DNA from: Phoronis ovalis
Taxonomy: Eukaryota > Phoronida > Phoronidae
Assembly (NCBI GenBank): GCA_028565635.1
Contig: JAOXYB010018118.1
Coordinates: 1 to 18,433 of the forward strand
Reading direction: 5' to 3'
Length of the DNA stretch: 18,433 nt
In this document: positions 1 through 9,819 of the stretch, in pieces
Layout of the letters: the number at the start of each line of letters is the position of its first letter
Position numbering within the stretch: the first letter of the stretch is position 1
The notes under the pieces: model-generated
Database searches by the model: none
What the model was told of the DNA's origin: nothing
What the model saw: only the letters and a program-made list of their open reading frames with translations
Program-made: the position numbers and the translations under genes

Positions 1-216
1 TTAAATAAGCCGATTTTGTTTGATTAACTGACAATCTTCAAAATCTTCCTTATGTATCGCAAACAATAATTTAAAAATTAGCTAAAATATTATTGCCAGG
101 AGTACAAATAAGTTAATAATCGCCCCCTCTCTATTAATCGCCCCCTTCTAATAATCGCCCCCCTTAAAAGCTTTTAATAATTGCCCAGGGCGATTATTTG
201 AGAAAATACGGTAATT
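1..216. repeat. Interspersed repeat end with three CGCCCCC units
   Basis: Around 112-163 a roughly 17-bp unit ending in AATCGCCCCC occurs about three times. It is followed by the palindrome AATAATTGCCC-AG-GGCGATTATT near 175-200 and then GAGAAAATACGGTAAT. The last part, reversed, reads ATTACCGTATTTTCTC, which resembles terminal repeats I recall from abundant invertebrate transposons. This is likely the right end of an element whose left end lies outside the window. Confidence 0.45.
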
Positions 217-501
217 AAGTCCCACTAACAAAGACAAAGAACGACAGCTTACAAGACAGTCGCGTCCAAGACAGCATTATTAAGGTAGGCGTATAATTTA
301 CATTATCAACTTATAATCTTGAGCTGCACCAAAGTATCAAAGCGGTCGGATAAAGGATCGAATGTTTGCAATAACTTTAGTTTTAGAAATGCAAACTATA
401 CTGTCAAAGCACCTACGACAGAATGAAAACGAAGTAGAGACCTAATAGGTGTATGTTCATTAATAGTTTTTCCAATGCAGTTTTTCTAAAAAAAATGTTG
501 C

Positions 502-602
502 AAACTGGGTGAAAAAAAACCCAGTTTTCTCACCAGGTGGATCACAGGTAAATTACAGGCTGGGCACTGTACAAAATCCCCTAGCTGACACCTGGTGAGA
601 AA
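502..602. repeat. Interlocked inverted repeats
   Basis: AAACTGGGT (502-510) and ACCCAGTTT (519-527) form a perfect 9-bp hairpin with an 8-nt purine loop. Overlapping it, TTTCTCACCAGGTG (526-539) pairs perfectly with CACCTGGTGAGAAA (589-602) across 49 nt. The two stems share bases 526-527 and nearly abut. No target duplication is evident. It may be a small foldback element. Confidence 0.6.
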
Positions 603-671
603 GCCCTGAATTTTTTTAATTCCATTCAGACTTATTTTTAAATTCGTGTCTTTGGAATATATTTCCATTGA

Positions 672-825
672 GATTTTTAACATATTGTTGCACGAAACCC
701 ATTTAGATTTTTAACATTTGTTGCGTAAAACTATACTGGCAGATTTTTTAAACATTTGAGTATTTGAAGTGTATTTTCATTTGGATTTTTTAACATTTAT
801 TTGCAAGAAACTATCCTGGTTTTAT
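672..825. repeat. Degenerate tandem repeat, 34-42 bp unit, about four copies
   Basis: GATTTTTAACATTTGTTGC-like units begin at 672, 706, 742 and 784, most followed by AAACTATACTGG-like text. Spacing is 34, 36 and 42 bp. Copies have diverged by substitutions and small indels. No coding is seen. Confidence 0.6.
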
Positions 826-944
826 AAAAATTTTGCGAGAAACTGCATTTTTGCAAGTATTCCCATCCTGATTTGTTTTGCGACAAAAATGAGACAAATT
901 CAAATTCAAAGGTGCAAACACTTTTGACAAGTAATCAATAATTA

Positions 945-957
945 CCCCCCCCCCCCC
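945..957 (+). repeat. Cytosine homopolymer (13 C)
   Basis: An uninterrupted C13 run in otherwise AT-rich sequence. Its length should be treated as uncertain in an assembly. Confidence 0.8.
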
Positions 958-2629
958 GAATGTCATTTTATTAACAAGTGAGTTTTGTGAATAATAATTT
1001 CACTGATTCCATGAATTTGTGAAAAGTTGATGCTGTAATATATTGTTTCTGCTTTTTGCAGATTATCTTTAGACAATGGCATCACTTATCAACAGCAAAC
1101 AGTTTTCCACCACCAAGTTGATCAGACAACAAATCAAAGGAAAATTTGGAGACAGACATTGCACACAGAATATTGTGTACAATGAACTTTTGTAAATTTA
1201 GTTATATTAGACATGAATATTTAACTTATTATCATTTTAGTTTGGAAAACATCTCCCAATAATGATGAGGATATAGAACAATGGATAACTCTCTCCATAT
1301 ATTTATAATGCGCTGGGGAAAGGAGAAAAGAATTGTTAGAACATTATATATATTGGTATGTTGTTTGTATTGTTGTGTTAAATGACTGTTATAAAGGTCC
1401 AAGGCATGTTAACTGTATTGCTCAATAAACATTATTTAAAAGTAAACACTTTATTTTCTGCATATCTTATTTGTCCCCTTTCAATCTTTAACTCCAGATG
1501 GTTCAGTTTGATAGCTATTAAAATTTTATGTAAAACCCTCATTATTGCAGCTAGTGATCATTAATACTGTAGGAAAGTTTTGTTGCTCAGATCATTCAGG
1601 TGGCAAGAAGAAAGGCAGGATTAGCAGGTTACACAAAAGTTATATAACATGGAATTTATATTCCACAATACACACACTATGAAATGCAAATTAAACAGGA
1701 GTTTTATTGCTTAGAATGGAGAGAAATTTTCTTAGAAACATACATTCCAAAATTAAAAATTCAGAGGAGATAACATTTCACTATTAAGATATATCTAATT
1801 TTGTGAAGATTGTAAGTATTTTCTATACACATGCAGCCACCTTGAGTTTTGTTATGGTCTTTCATCTTGACCCCATGAAATATCAGGTAATAAAATGACA
1901 GATGGTTAACAAATAGAGTGTGGGTATATCATAAACCACAGACACAGAAGAAGACATGACAGTTGCTATTGTGTGCAATTGTATAGAATGAAAGGCATGG
2001 TATAACATTTCAACCTGTTTGAATGCCTTAGCTTTATAATGTCAACATATAAGTGAACTCAGATTCAGATATCTTTATTATATTAAAAAACAAAATGCAC
2101 AGGTACAATTACAATTCGTAGCTGGAATTCTGTTATGTATCAAGCATTCTGTGAACACCTCTGTGAACACTCAATTTATTACTATTTATCATAAAAACTC
2201 TGTAACTAGACAGGGTCAGCATATACAGCAAGCACTCTTTGGGGTTTGTAGACATGACGGACACTCACTTTATTTTTTTATTACCGCTCAACATTTCATA
2301 TGTAATACAATACATATAAAAATGTATTTTCCTGTAAGAATTTTTTTTCTAAAATAATCACTGCAAATTGATGAATTTTAAGCATTAGTAATTTTATTAT
2401 TTTATCTCAAAATTGTGTTTACTTTCTAATAGCTGTTAATGGTATGTGTTGAATCTTATCTATAACTTAAGTCTTTTGTATTAAATCACTTCTCATATCA
2501 CATCCTTTGGGAAAAACATCAAGTAAGATTTGATAACATGCTTTCATTAACTTTCAATAAGACACTAATAAAATGTTCAGTCTTGCAAAATAATAAGTAG
2601 CTAATAAAAATACAATCTTATGGGATATA
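958..2629. other. No gene recognised (AT-rich)
   Basis: I see no convincing exon, RNA gene or full repeat here. Open frames are short and of low-complexity composition. The only features noted are the AATAAA at 2074-2079 on the minus strand and possible 3' UTR-like sequence above it. Confidence 0.5.
2074..2079 (-). other. Candidate polyadenylation signal (AATAAA)
   Basis: The minus strand reads ATATAATAAAGATATC here. The hexamer is perfect and lies downstream of the putative minus-strand exons. In AT-rich DNA such hexamers are frequent, so this is weak evidence for the end of that gene. Confidence 0.2.
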
Positions 2630-2666
2630 ATCTAGGATATATATAAAACTCTTATATATCCTAGAT
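2630..2666. repeat. Long AT-rich hairpin, 14-bp stem
   Basis: Bases 2630-2643 (ATCTAGGATATATA) pair perfectly with 2653-2666 around a 9-nt loop. It is one of the longest perfect stems in the window and could be a cruciform or the core of a foldback element. No flanking target duplication was seen. Confidence 0.65.
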
Positions 2667-3920
2667 ATAATACATGAGAAAGACTGATCTATGTGTGTTA
2701 TATCAGTGAATAAAAGAATGACTGCAACCATTACCCTGAGACATGTGAAATGACAAGAGAGCGAGAGGTCTCCACCAAGCCAAATATCCCGAATAAAACC
2801 TTTACTGGTTAAATTTTGTAAATCTTTGGTGTTATATGACTCAATAAATGGAAAGTGAAATTAACTTTATATTAACTCTGGTATTAACTATAACATACTG
2901 GCTTGCAAATGTGAAAGAAAACAAATTTAAGTACTAAGTACAAGTAATATTTTTTAAAATTTTAATGACACATAACTAGTTTTTTAACTATTAAAACAGC
3001 AAAAAATAAGACACATGCATAGTATGCAGTGACAAGTATTGCCACCTACCAGTTTAAGAATGCAAATATAACCACGATATATAAATTAATACATCAAATT
3101 TATCACTTGGAGTTTGTTTTAAATAAAAGAGTGGCATTTCTATTAAACACTTACACAAGGTTGAGAAACAACACTGTGTACTAGTACCAAAAGCTGACTA
3201 CTTGAAATGGCTTGTAAAGCACACTGAATCTGGGCAGTGAATAATCAAATGAAACATACTTATGGTTATTAATCAAAATGTTAGTTCAGAAAACATTTTT
3301 TTTAACATGAAACTGTCTCCCAGCATCAATATTTTAAGCTACAATCTGTCTACCTATAAAATCAGTGAACCATGGTCACTTCAAATGTCTGATAAGCTAA
3401 GAAAGAAGAATATGTGCAGACAGGTACCCAAGTAGGGAACACTGATACCTGTTCAATCAAATGACAGAATTATAAAAAAAACACGTTCATAGAGACTAAT
3501 CCCTGATGAAGGAATAATTCTGTCAATATGTGTGTCATATCTAAATATTGTTCTAAGCCAGTTATCATGTTACATCAACTTGTGTAGTACAATGTTGAAT
3601 CTGTTATGGGTCAAAAAGTACAAGTTATAAAAAGATTGTTAAGGATTAATGTGTAACATCTGATGATTATAAGGAACATGTACTAAGCCTCTAATCAATA
3701 TTATTAGAAATACTCATAATTTACCACTCTCACTATATATTCTTCAGAATATTGGTAATTACATATGGTCTTGATCTTTAAATACAAGTACTTCTGAAGC
3801 AGAAGAGGGTAGTTATCGAGTGTGTAGGTGGTTTGTACAAGATAATAATGCCACAAAAATGCTTCAAAAGTTTTATTGAATACACTGGTAGCTACTAGGT
3901 TTTTTTATCATGTACTATAC
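2667..3920. other. No gene recognised (AT-rich)
   Basis: No supported coding region. Two acceptor-like sites on the minus strand have good pyrimidine tracts, one ending near 3795 (CCCTCTTCTGCTTCAG) and one near 3387 (TTCTTCTTTCTTAG). They might serve the unrecognised minus-strand gene. The open stretch after each is under 15 codons in the compatible phase, so I do not call exons. Confidence 0.4.
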
Positions 3921-4101
3921 CAGGCGCGGATACAAGGGGGTTTCCACCGTTTTCTAGAACACGGTCACGAAATTTCTGGGAGAAATACTCCATGAAGACC
4001 CTATGAAAATCAAATTGCTATTTCTAAATGGTGATGACATGGTAAGAAGAAACGACACTAATTTAGAAAACTGTCACAACTTTACTCTGTATCCGCGCCT
4101 G
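3921..4101. mobile_element. 181-bp miniature inverted-repeat transposable element
   Basis: The left end CAGGCGCGGATACA and the right end TGTATCCGCGCCTG are perfect 14-bp terminal inverted repeats. Both sides are flanked by TATAC (3916-3920 and 4102-4106), a candidate 5-bp target duplication. The CAG...CTG termini are hAT-like, but hAT elements normally make 8-bp duplications, so superfamily is uncertain. The interior has no transposase, and the open frame crossing its right end is incidental. The exact TIR match suggests a fairly young insertion. Confidence 0.8.
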
Positions 4102-4106
4102 TATAC

Positions 4107-4984
4107 TGACAAGAAATGTGCATGCCGATACATGGTTCTGATATCACCTGATTGTGAGAGAAGTCTTCTTTTTGCATTTAACCTACTCACATTTTGAAAT
4201 TTAAAAAATAAATCAAATATAAATTAAGCACATCCTCATATTTTACAGCATTGTCTTGACAGGTTTTTATCTTTTAATGCATTTGTAGATGGTGATACGA
4301 TTATCATAAGCCTATTTATATAATCCTGATTTACATAGTAGTTTGGCTACCAAGTTGCCTTTGTTATCTATGGGAAAATTAAAGTTTAGTTGCAACTTTG
4401 AGAAAGCCATTCAGCCAATATCTGGGAGTTAGATCCCATATCCAATCTGAACTTACTGCATAAAAATGGGAAGGTTGTCTTAACAAATGAGTTATAACAT
4501 GTTTGCATGATTTTAAACGGAAATGCTTGCACACTGTACACATTTCCAAGCAAACACAAAAGCAAGTGTTCGGCAAACAAACAAATAACCAGTAAAACCT
4601 TTCCTCTGGTCTTTGGTATGTTTTATCAAGTTACACAGCTTTCACATAGGTGTCCTTATAAATGTGAAATCAGTTGTAAAATTTCTTAATAACAAAACCA
4701 AACAATTTTCTCTTTAAAGGTTAAAATGTCACAAAATATTTGATACAAAGAATAATATTAGAGCCCAAACAAAAACTATTGATAACTTGTCCTTTTTATA
4801 TGCACATTTCTGGATTTTGTGATATGACGCATAATTGAAAGTCTACAGATTGAAATAAAAACTGTGCATATAATTGTTGTGTTAGTATTTTTTTTCACTG
4901 AAAATATCATTTATACATTGTTATATCTATAACTACTATCATTAACAAACAATTCCATGTATACTGCTACTTTTTACAACACTT
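4107..4984. other. No gene recognised (AT-rich)
   Basis: Several overlapping short frames occur on both strands near 4379-4689, but they lack consistent splice signals and protein-like composition. I see nothing else. Confidence 0.45.
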
Positions 4985-5217
4985 TCAAAGGTCACTTAGA
5001 CTGCAGCATATTACTGGTATACCAGACTGGTCCTTCCTTGTTTCGTACCTCATTTCCCTTACTAAATATTCATCCACCACAGATCTCATACTTTCCACAT
5101 CATTATACAGCTAGGTCCAGCACTCCTTTTTAGGCCCAGGCTTTGCATACGGTTCCTAGTTCTAAAACCTCATTTCTAGATATCACACCTTTACATTTGA
5201 AAACGTGTACGAGTCTG
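4985..5217 (-). pseudogene. Coding-like remnant, frameshifted, unrecognised
   Basis: Two minus-strand frames look protein-like in succession. One, about 5217-5127, reads RLVHVFKCKGVISRNEVLEL then GTVCKAWA and hits TAA. The other, 5110-4985, reads LYNDVESMRSVVDEYLVREM then RYETRKDQSGIPV and ends at TGA. The second is richer in charged residues than the surrounding AT-rich DNA would give by chance. A lost base between them would explain the pattern. Alternatively the second piece could be a terminal exon with acceptor ACCTAG, though that acceptor lacks a pyrimidine tract. I do not recognise the family. It might belong to the minus-strand gene of 8783/5962 or be an old insertion. Confidence 0.22.
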
Positions 5218-5890
5218 TTAAATGATGTGCAAAATAAAGGCCTCCATAATATATATCAAAATCTAAGAAGATGTACGATGCCTGAGAAGCAAATTATGAG
5301 AACTGCCTGCAAGGCCCGGTGATGTGGTGCAAGGCAAAGAATTCGAGGTGAGAGGCAAAGTCTATCCAAATAACCATATTTCAGGACCTGCTAAACATTT
5401 AAAATCTACAGTTTTATCACATTGTACATCTGTGTATTCAACTATTAATATACTTGGCACTTCTTTTAGTTTTCTTTTATTAATCATTAAACCACAATTT
5501 AGAAGTAAATTAAAAAATTTATAGTAACCTAAACTGGAAAACTAAAGATCAGCCTTTGCTTATAATAGCTGCTATTGTCCCTAGTATTAGAGAGTACAAT
5601 AGATAAAAATAAATAATAGTTTTTAAGCTAGCAAATTTTTCTTCAATTTACTTTAAGTAGAATATAAAATTTTAACTCAATACACCTTAAGACAACATAT
5701 ATGGTTGTGTACAGCATTCCACATCAACACCCCAAAATATTTTAGATATTGAAACACTAATTTTCGAGTCTAAAGAAAAAAATACTATAACAATAAAGTT
5801 AAAAGAGCATTTGATACTATATTTATTCTAATAGTAGGTGGCATTTCTATTCTTGATGTTTTGATTGGCAAAGATACATTTAGACATCAC

Positions 5891-5962
5891 CTTTTAAACA
5901 TCCATGTGCCACCAAGTACAGTTTTTCCAAGCAGTGCATTACAAATCCTAACTCTGGATCTG
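5891..5962 (-). CDS. Candidate second exon of the unrecognised minus-strand gene
   Basis: The minus strand shows CTGATTTTCAG as acceptor and AAAG/GTGATG as donor, bounding 72 nt. In the frame that accepts a phase-1 upstream exon it encodes DPELGFVMHCLEKLYLVAHG followed by CLK, and leaves in phase 1. The 8699 exon ends in phase 1 with G, and the join makes Ala (G plus CA), giving LKFW-A-DPEL. The moderately hydrophobic middle (YLVAHG) is too short for a clear membrane segment. I could not identify the next exon with confidence. Possible short terminal exons start near 3794 and 3386, but nothing discriminates between them. Function unknown. Confidence 0.38.
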
Positions 5963-6589
5963 CTGAAAATCAGTTAACCTGCAGTAATTAGAAATTTTAG
6001 ATGATAAAGAAACGTTTTTCTATTCCACATGATTTCAAATTCAATTTGATTTGTATTAAATTCAATTAAATACGCAATGTTATAATAATTGTAAACATTA
6101 TTTTGCATGTTTGTATGGCAGCATATACATAACAATTGATAAGTAATTGCTACAATATTATTTCACAAAGCTAATGTAATAATTTACATCCAGGCAAATT
6201 AGTTCAATATAAATATTCTTAGTAGCTGCCCAAAGCTAAGTAAATAAATATGATGGCTAGCTAGCACTCTACTAAGCTCTGTGTATACTCTAAATGTAGA
6301 TTGGATCATATAAAATTGTTGGTTGAATCACTGCATAAATATCCCATAAATACACATGTATATGATATAACCAGAGTCAGCCAATATTAACTGGATGGAT
6401 CTTCATCTTTTGGTAGTACCTTTTTACAGACACAGATAAAAAACATCCCAGGGCTCTTCATTAGTGAAAAGATATCAAAGGGATGATTTTATGTGTGGTA
6501 TTTTCACAGTTTATGCTAATTCAGAGCTGATTTTTTCACCCTAGGATATTTCAGGGTGGGTGTTTTGGCAATTCTGGGGATATTTCAGG

Positions 6590-7110
6590 GTAAGTAATAT
6601 TTTATAGCGTAAAAATATACCCTTTTTACGCGCCTGTAACTTATGCTGAAAACAACACCCTATATTTAGCTAAATATATATACCCTTAACGCATTACGCG
6701 TTTGGTTAAAAAAATGTACCCTTTTCTCCTGTGACCCCCGGACCCCCCCCCCCGAGGGTTTGCTTGACAAAAATGTTGTGCAGCCCAGGGTAAAAAAAAC
6801 CTGACCCTGTGGTAACATGAAAAGTATACCCTGTTATAAATAACTCTCCGGAAATTGATATCCTGTGTAAAATTCACTTGTAAATTAAGTACCCTGTGGT
6901 AAATAAATATGTAAAATTTACGGACCTTAATATTTCATACCTGTCGTAAATGCGTTTTCCAAGGAAAACCCCTTTGGTAAATGAATATTTTTTCAAAATA
7001 TACCCTGCGGTAAATATCCAACAAGAAAAGTACACTCTGTGGTAAATAAGGCTTTGAGAATCGTGAAAAACATACCCTGTGGTAAATGCGAGAGCTGAAA
7101 AAAAGGGTCT
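6590..7110. repeat. Decayed array of an ACCCTGTGGTAAAT motif
   Basis: At least a dozen variants of TATACCCTGTGGTAAAT occur at irregular 24-60 bp spacing. Clear ones are near 6804, 6828, 6890, 6940, 6969, 7002, 7033 and 7073, with weaker ones from about 6619. Spacers are AT-rich with frequent GAAAA text. Read on the minus strand, the array produces repetitive peptides (TTGYxF, YHRVYFSC), which explains the long open frames there; these are not genes. An 11-C run lies at 6743-6753. A related motif in the other orientation is found inside the element at 11088-11711. Confidence 0.7.
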
Positions 7111-7163
7111 ATTAGACGACACGTAAATAAAGTGACTTTGAATGACAGTGCCTCCCCCAGAGC

Positions 7164-7190
7164 TGACGTCAAAGTAAAACACTATATATA
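7164..7190 (+). promoter_or_regulatory. CRE palindrome followed by TATA-like sequence
   Basis: A perfect TGACGTCA lies at 7164-7171 and ACTATATATAAAA begins about ten bases further on. The close spacing is unusual for a core promoter and no gene start follows on either strand, so this may be chance. Confidence 0.15.
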
Positions 7191-8690
7191 AAAATACAGA
7201 ATCCCATACCTATGTTGCAAGAATTGTTTAGTTTTCAAATTATTATTTTGAATTTTCACTGGCTTTATTTTGACATTATGGATTAAATTTCTGTACTTTT
7301 TAATAATCTTTTGTTCCCTATTTGACTTATACATGTATTTAAATTAATCTTTCAGAAGATTACATATTTTACTGTAGCTTTTACTGAGTGGGAATAATGT
7401 AGATGGGATAGAAAAAAGAAGAGTTACTAAAGAAAATTAGTTCATTGTTAAACAAATACATGTTTAACTGCTTACTGCCAGTCTGATCACCAGAAAATTT
7501 CAACCACTCTGGTATATATATCTTCATAAGTATCTGCTTGCATCAACATAAAAGACAGTTAAAATCCATCAAAATATTATAAGGGGAAGTTATTACAAAT
7601 CTGTATGTACATCAGAGCCCAGGAGTAGAGCTTCACTACTGTTTTTGATACATATTGACTAATATTGTAATCTTAACAATCTTGCAACTCTTATTTATTC
7701 CCTACATGTAGTTCTCTTTAAAGTTACATAAACTGCACCTAAAATGACAGTTCTAAACTGAAAATTGGCCAATTACACAAGAAGTACTAGTAACTATCAT
7801 TCTGTTTTGTAAGTGATGACATCCTGTACAAGTCGGAACAAGACTTAGGAAAAAGCTAAACATGTCAATATCTCCATTGATTTAAATATCATCCTTTTGC
7901 ATTGATTATATTAGCACTTCATATTAAGCTGTATACAGCTGGTTGTCTAGTTTGATGTTATAAAACTTTACTTTTAATTCATTTAATTTTTCAATAAGTT
8001 TTATTTCTCAACAATAGAAAATTGAAATACAAATGTCACACATGATATTTGAGGATTGTAAACTCAAAAGGTAGGCAGTACATGATATGACGCATGTCCC
8101 GGCACATGTATGTGTTTTATATGTCATGCAACACTATCTAGTCCTGGTGCGGAAAGCCATAGTAGGGTCATGTAGCCAGGACCAATGTAAAACCAGACTG
8201 CTTGTCTGGTATTAAAACAGCTAGTTTTACAATAAATCATATATAGAACTGATCCATAATTATACCAGTATATCCATACAGACAATCAAATCAATATAAA
8301 ATTCACATATATGCAAATTACTTGAATTACACTTCATAATGATTGTCACCCGAATTGTGTGCTAACTGTCAACTAAAAGTATCTTCTATCTTTTCATACT
8401 ATGACTATGAACAGACTTGCACCATATCATTGACAGGACTTTTATAACCAAATCGGACACATTTTCAAATGTCTTGTTTAAGTGAGATATGGGTAGATAA
8501 TTTCACTGGCGTACAATTTTAACAAATTTGTTCACATACTATAATTAATAAATGTAATTTAATTGAGAAACAAACAAAACAAGCAAAACAGGACGCGAAA
8601 CCACAAAACTAGTCAGGTGAAATATTATATAATTATACTGAAATACTAATATTAATAAGCCAATACTAATAAGGGACAAAATCCACCGAT
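7191..8690. other. No gene recognised (probable intron of the minus-strand candidate)
   Basis: If the exons at 8783 and 5962 belong together, this is part of their 2.7-kb intron. The only structure noted is a hairpin at 8192-8210, ACCAGAC and GTCTGGT around TGCTT, beside GTCCTGG/CCAGGAC arms about 35 nt apart at 8140-8182. Confidence 0.4.
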
Positions 8691-8698
8691 AAACCTAC

Positions 8699-8783
8699 CC
8701 CAAAATTTCAACCATCCTTCAACTCTGCACGGAAATTTTGCCTCCAAACTTCTAGATAATGTATTGAAGTATCCATCTGCCAT
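8699..8783 (-). CDS. Candidate first coding exon of an unrecognised minus-strand gene
   Basis: I do not recognise this protein. An ATG at 8783-8781 in good context (GAG before, G after) opens MADGYFNTLSRSLEAKFPCR, then VEGWLKFW, and ends in phase 1 before a GTAGGT donor. An in-frame TAG upstream bounds the start. About 85 nt further upstream on the same strand is a perfect AAGATGGCGGC, a YY1-type initiator motif common at animal transcription starts. The exon joins in phase with the 72-nt exon at 5962-5891. The gene would follow POFUT1 head-to-tail on the same strand. The frame also continues open for 17 residues past the donor, so an unspliced 45-residue ORF is the alternative. Confidence 0.4.
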
Positions 8784-8867
8784 CTCTAACACAGGGTATC
8801 CCACATAAAATAGCAGAAATGTTGCAATTCTATCTGAGTATGGTATCGGCCTCTATCATGTTATATT

Positions 8868-8878
8868 GCCGCCATCTT
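8868..8878 (-). promoter_or_regulatory. YY1-like initiator motif (AAGATGGCGGC)
   Basis: A perfect AAGATGGCGGC on the minus strand matches the known YY1 site often found at or just after transcription starts of animal housekeeping genes, oriented with transcription. It lies about 85 nt upstream of the ATG at 8783 and sits in a local CpG-containing patch (8868-9155) unlike the AT-rich flanks. It suggests a promoter near 8885, possibly bidirectional. Whether YY1 acts the same way in this species is inferred. Confidence 0.4.
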
Positions 8879-8888
8879 CTATTAGGTG

Positions 8889-8903
8889 ACATCTGGCGGT
8901 AAC
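8889..8903 (-). promoter_or_regulatory. CTCF-like site (GTTACCGCCAGATGTC)
   Basis: On the minus strand the core CCGCCAGATGTC resembles the bilaterian CTCF consensus with one deviation late in the core. It pairs with a second look-alike at 9139-9153 on the other strand, the two pointing away from each other around the putative promoter. Motif resemblance only. Confidence 0.2.
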
Positions 8904-8910
8904 TCTTCAA

Positions 8911-9719
8911 ATGAGCTGTGTTGCCTTGGTTCAAAAGGCTCAAAGGTAAGGAAAACAAATTATTGGAATAGTTTAGATTGGCCAGAAAAAGTTAAGATAT
9001 CTGCTAGTAAACGACAGATACACACAACACCAAAAATAAATACTTTTCATTATTGCTTTTCGAGATGGTGTGTTGTATTCACAGAAACTCAAAGAGGAAA
9101 TGTTTACCAAATGTCGCCATAGGATTTTTTGATTGCGACCGCCAGAGGGAAGCAAACACAATACGTTTCACTATTTTGTTGGAAAAGATAAGTTGGTACT
9201 TTGTGCAAATTTGGCAAAAATTGCTTCACATTTATCTGAATATGCATAGGTAAAATAACATTGGCATTCTTTTGAAATCTTTGAGACAAATGTGAAAATC
9301 AATGATATAAAATCATATGCAAGTGAAATTACATACACCATGGGACCACTCCCACACATTGGTTAAGGAATAGAACAACTGTATGGCAGAAAAAACAATG
9401 TTAAACTGAAGAGGTCATGAAACAGCATGAGGACTCAAAGGTTCTTTTAAGGAATTATTGCCATCAAAAATTATAAAAACTGATTTTAATCTCAAATGTA
9501 GAGACTCTGTTGTGCAGTGTTTCACCTTTTTTCTGTTGCTTCTTTTGTGTCGCACAGTTTTGTCTTGTTATTGCTTGTAGCTATCGAAAGACTTGGCAGA
9601 GTACTGATAGGAAACAATTACTTAGACTGAACAGAAAAAATCAAAGAATGAAAATGAAGTTGGGAGTATGTTATAATATGATAAATGTGGACCAGATCAC
9701 AAGAGATCAGTTCACATAA
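8911..9719 (+). CDS. Possible small two-exon plus-strand gene (weak)
   Basis: An ATG at 8911 opens MSCVALVQKAQ and runs into a strong donor, CAAAG/GTAAGG, at 8945/8946. A strong pyrimidine tract ends in CGCACAG at 9557, and a second acceptor TTGCTTGTAG ends at 9580. Using the second, the frame continues RKTWQSTDRKQLLRLNRKNQ ... INVDQITRDQFT to TAA at 9717-9719, about 57 residues. Using the first, a hydrophobic FVLLLLVAIERLGRVL tail follows and stops early. The ATG context is weak. It would share the 8885 promoter region divergently with the minus-strand candidate. No family is recognised. The exons could equally be untranslated, or chance. Confidence 0.18.
9139..9153 (+). promoter_or_regulatory. 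CTCF-like site (CCGCCAGAGGGAAGC)
   Basis: CCGCCAGAGGGAAGC matches the core of the animal CTCF motif closely, with A in place of C after the G run. It lies between the putative POFUT1 3' end and the putative promoter at 8885, a reasonable place for a boundary. Resemblance only. Confidence 0.25.
9485..9490 (-). other. Candidate polyadenylation signal (ATTAAA) for POFUT1
   Basis: The minus strand reads ATTAAA here. It is the first strong-variant hexamer downstream of the POFUT1 stop codon, and it lies upstream of the next putative promoter near 8880. Position alone supports it. Confidence 0.3.
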
Positions 9720-9779
9720 GATTAATACAAAGAAACTAAAATATATTTTCTTATAACTAACAGCATGAAGCATTGGTCC

Positions 9780-9819
9780 CATAGATGGTGTTTCATAAGC
9801 ATAGATGGTGTTTCATAAG
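9780..9819. repeat. Perfect 20-bp tandem duplication
   Basis: CATAGATGGTGTTTCATAAG occurs twice head-to-tail with no mismatch, and a partial third copy (CAAAGATG) follows. A recent slippage or duplication is likely. Confidence 0.85.

Noticed and set aside
3164-3235. Minus-strand 72-nt open stretch between an AG and a GTAAGTG donor
   Set aside because: The acceptor has a poor pyrimidine tract, the peptide is not recognisable, and the phase does not fit the candidate gene (it would need phase 0).
4003-4197. Plus-strand 64-codon frame
   Set aside because: It begins inside the 181-bp MITE and runs out of it; there is no similarity to transposase.
6686-7182. Long minus-strand open frames (63 and 102 codons)
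   Set aside because: Their peptides are repetitive translations of the ACCCTGTGGTAAAT array, with no start context or splice logic.
8140-8182. GTCCTGG...CCAGGAC arms resembling a tRNA-like fold
   Set aside because: No tRNA arms, no T-loop consensus and no internal promoter boxes are present.
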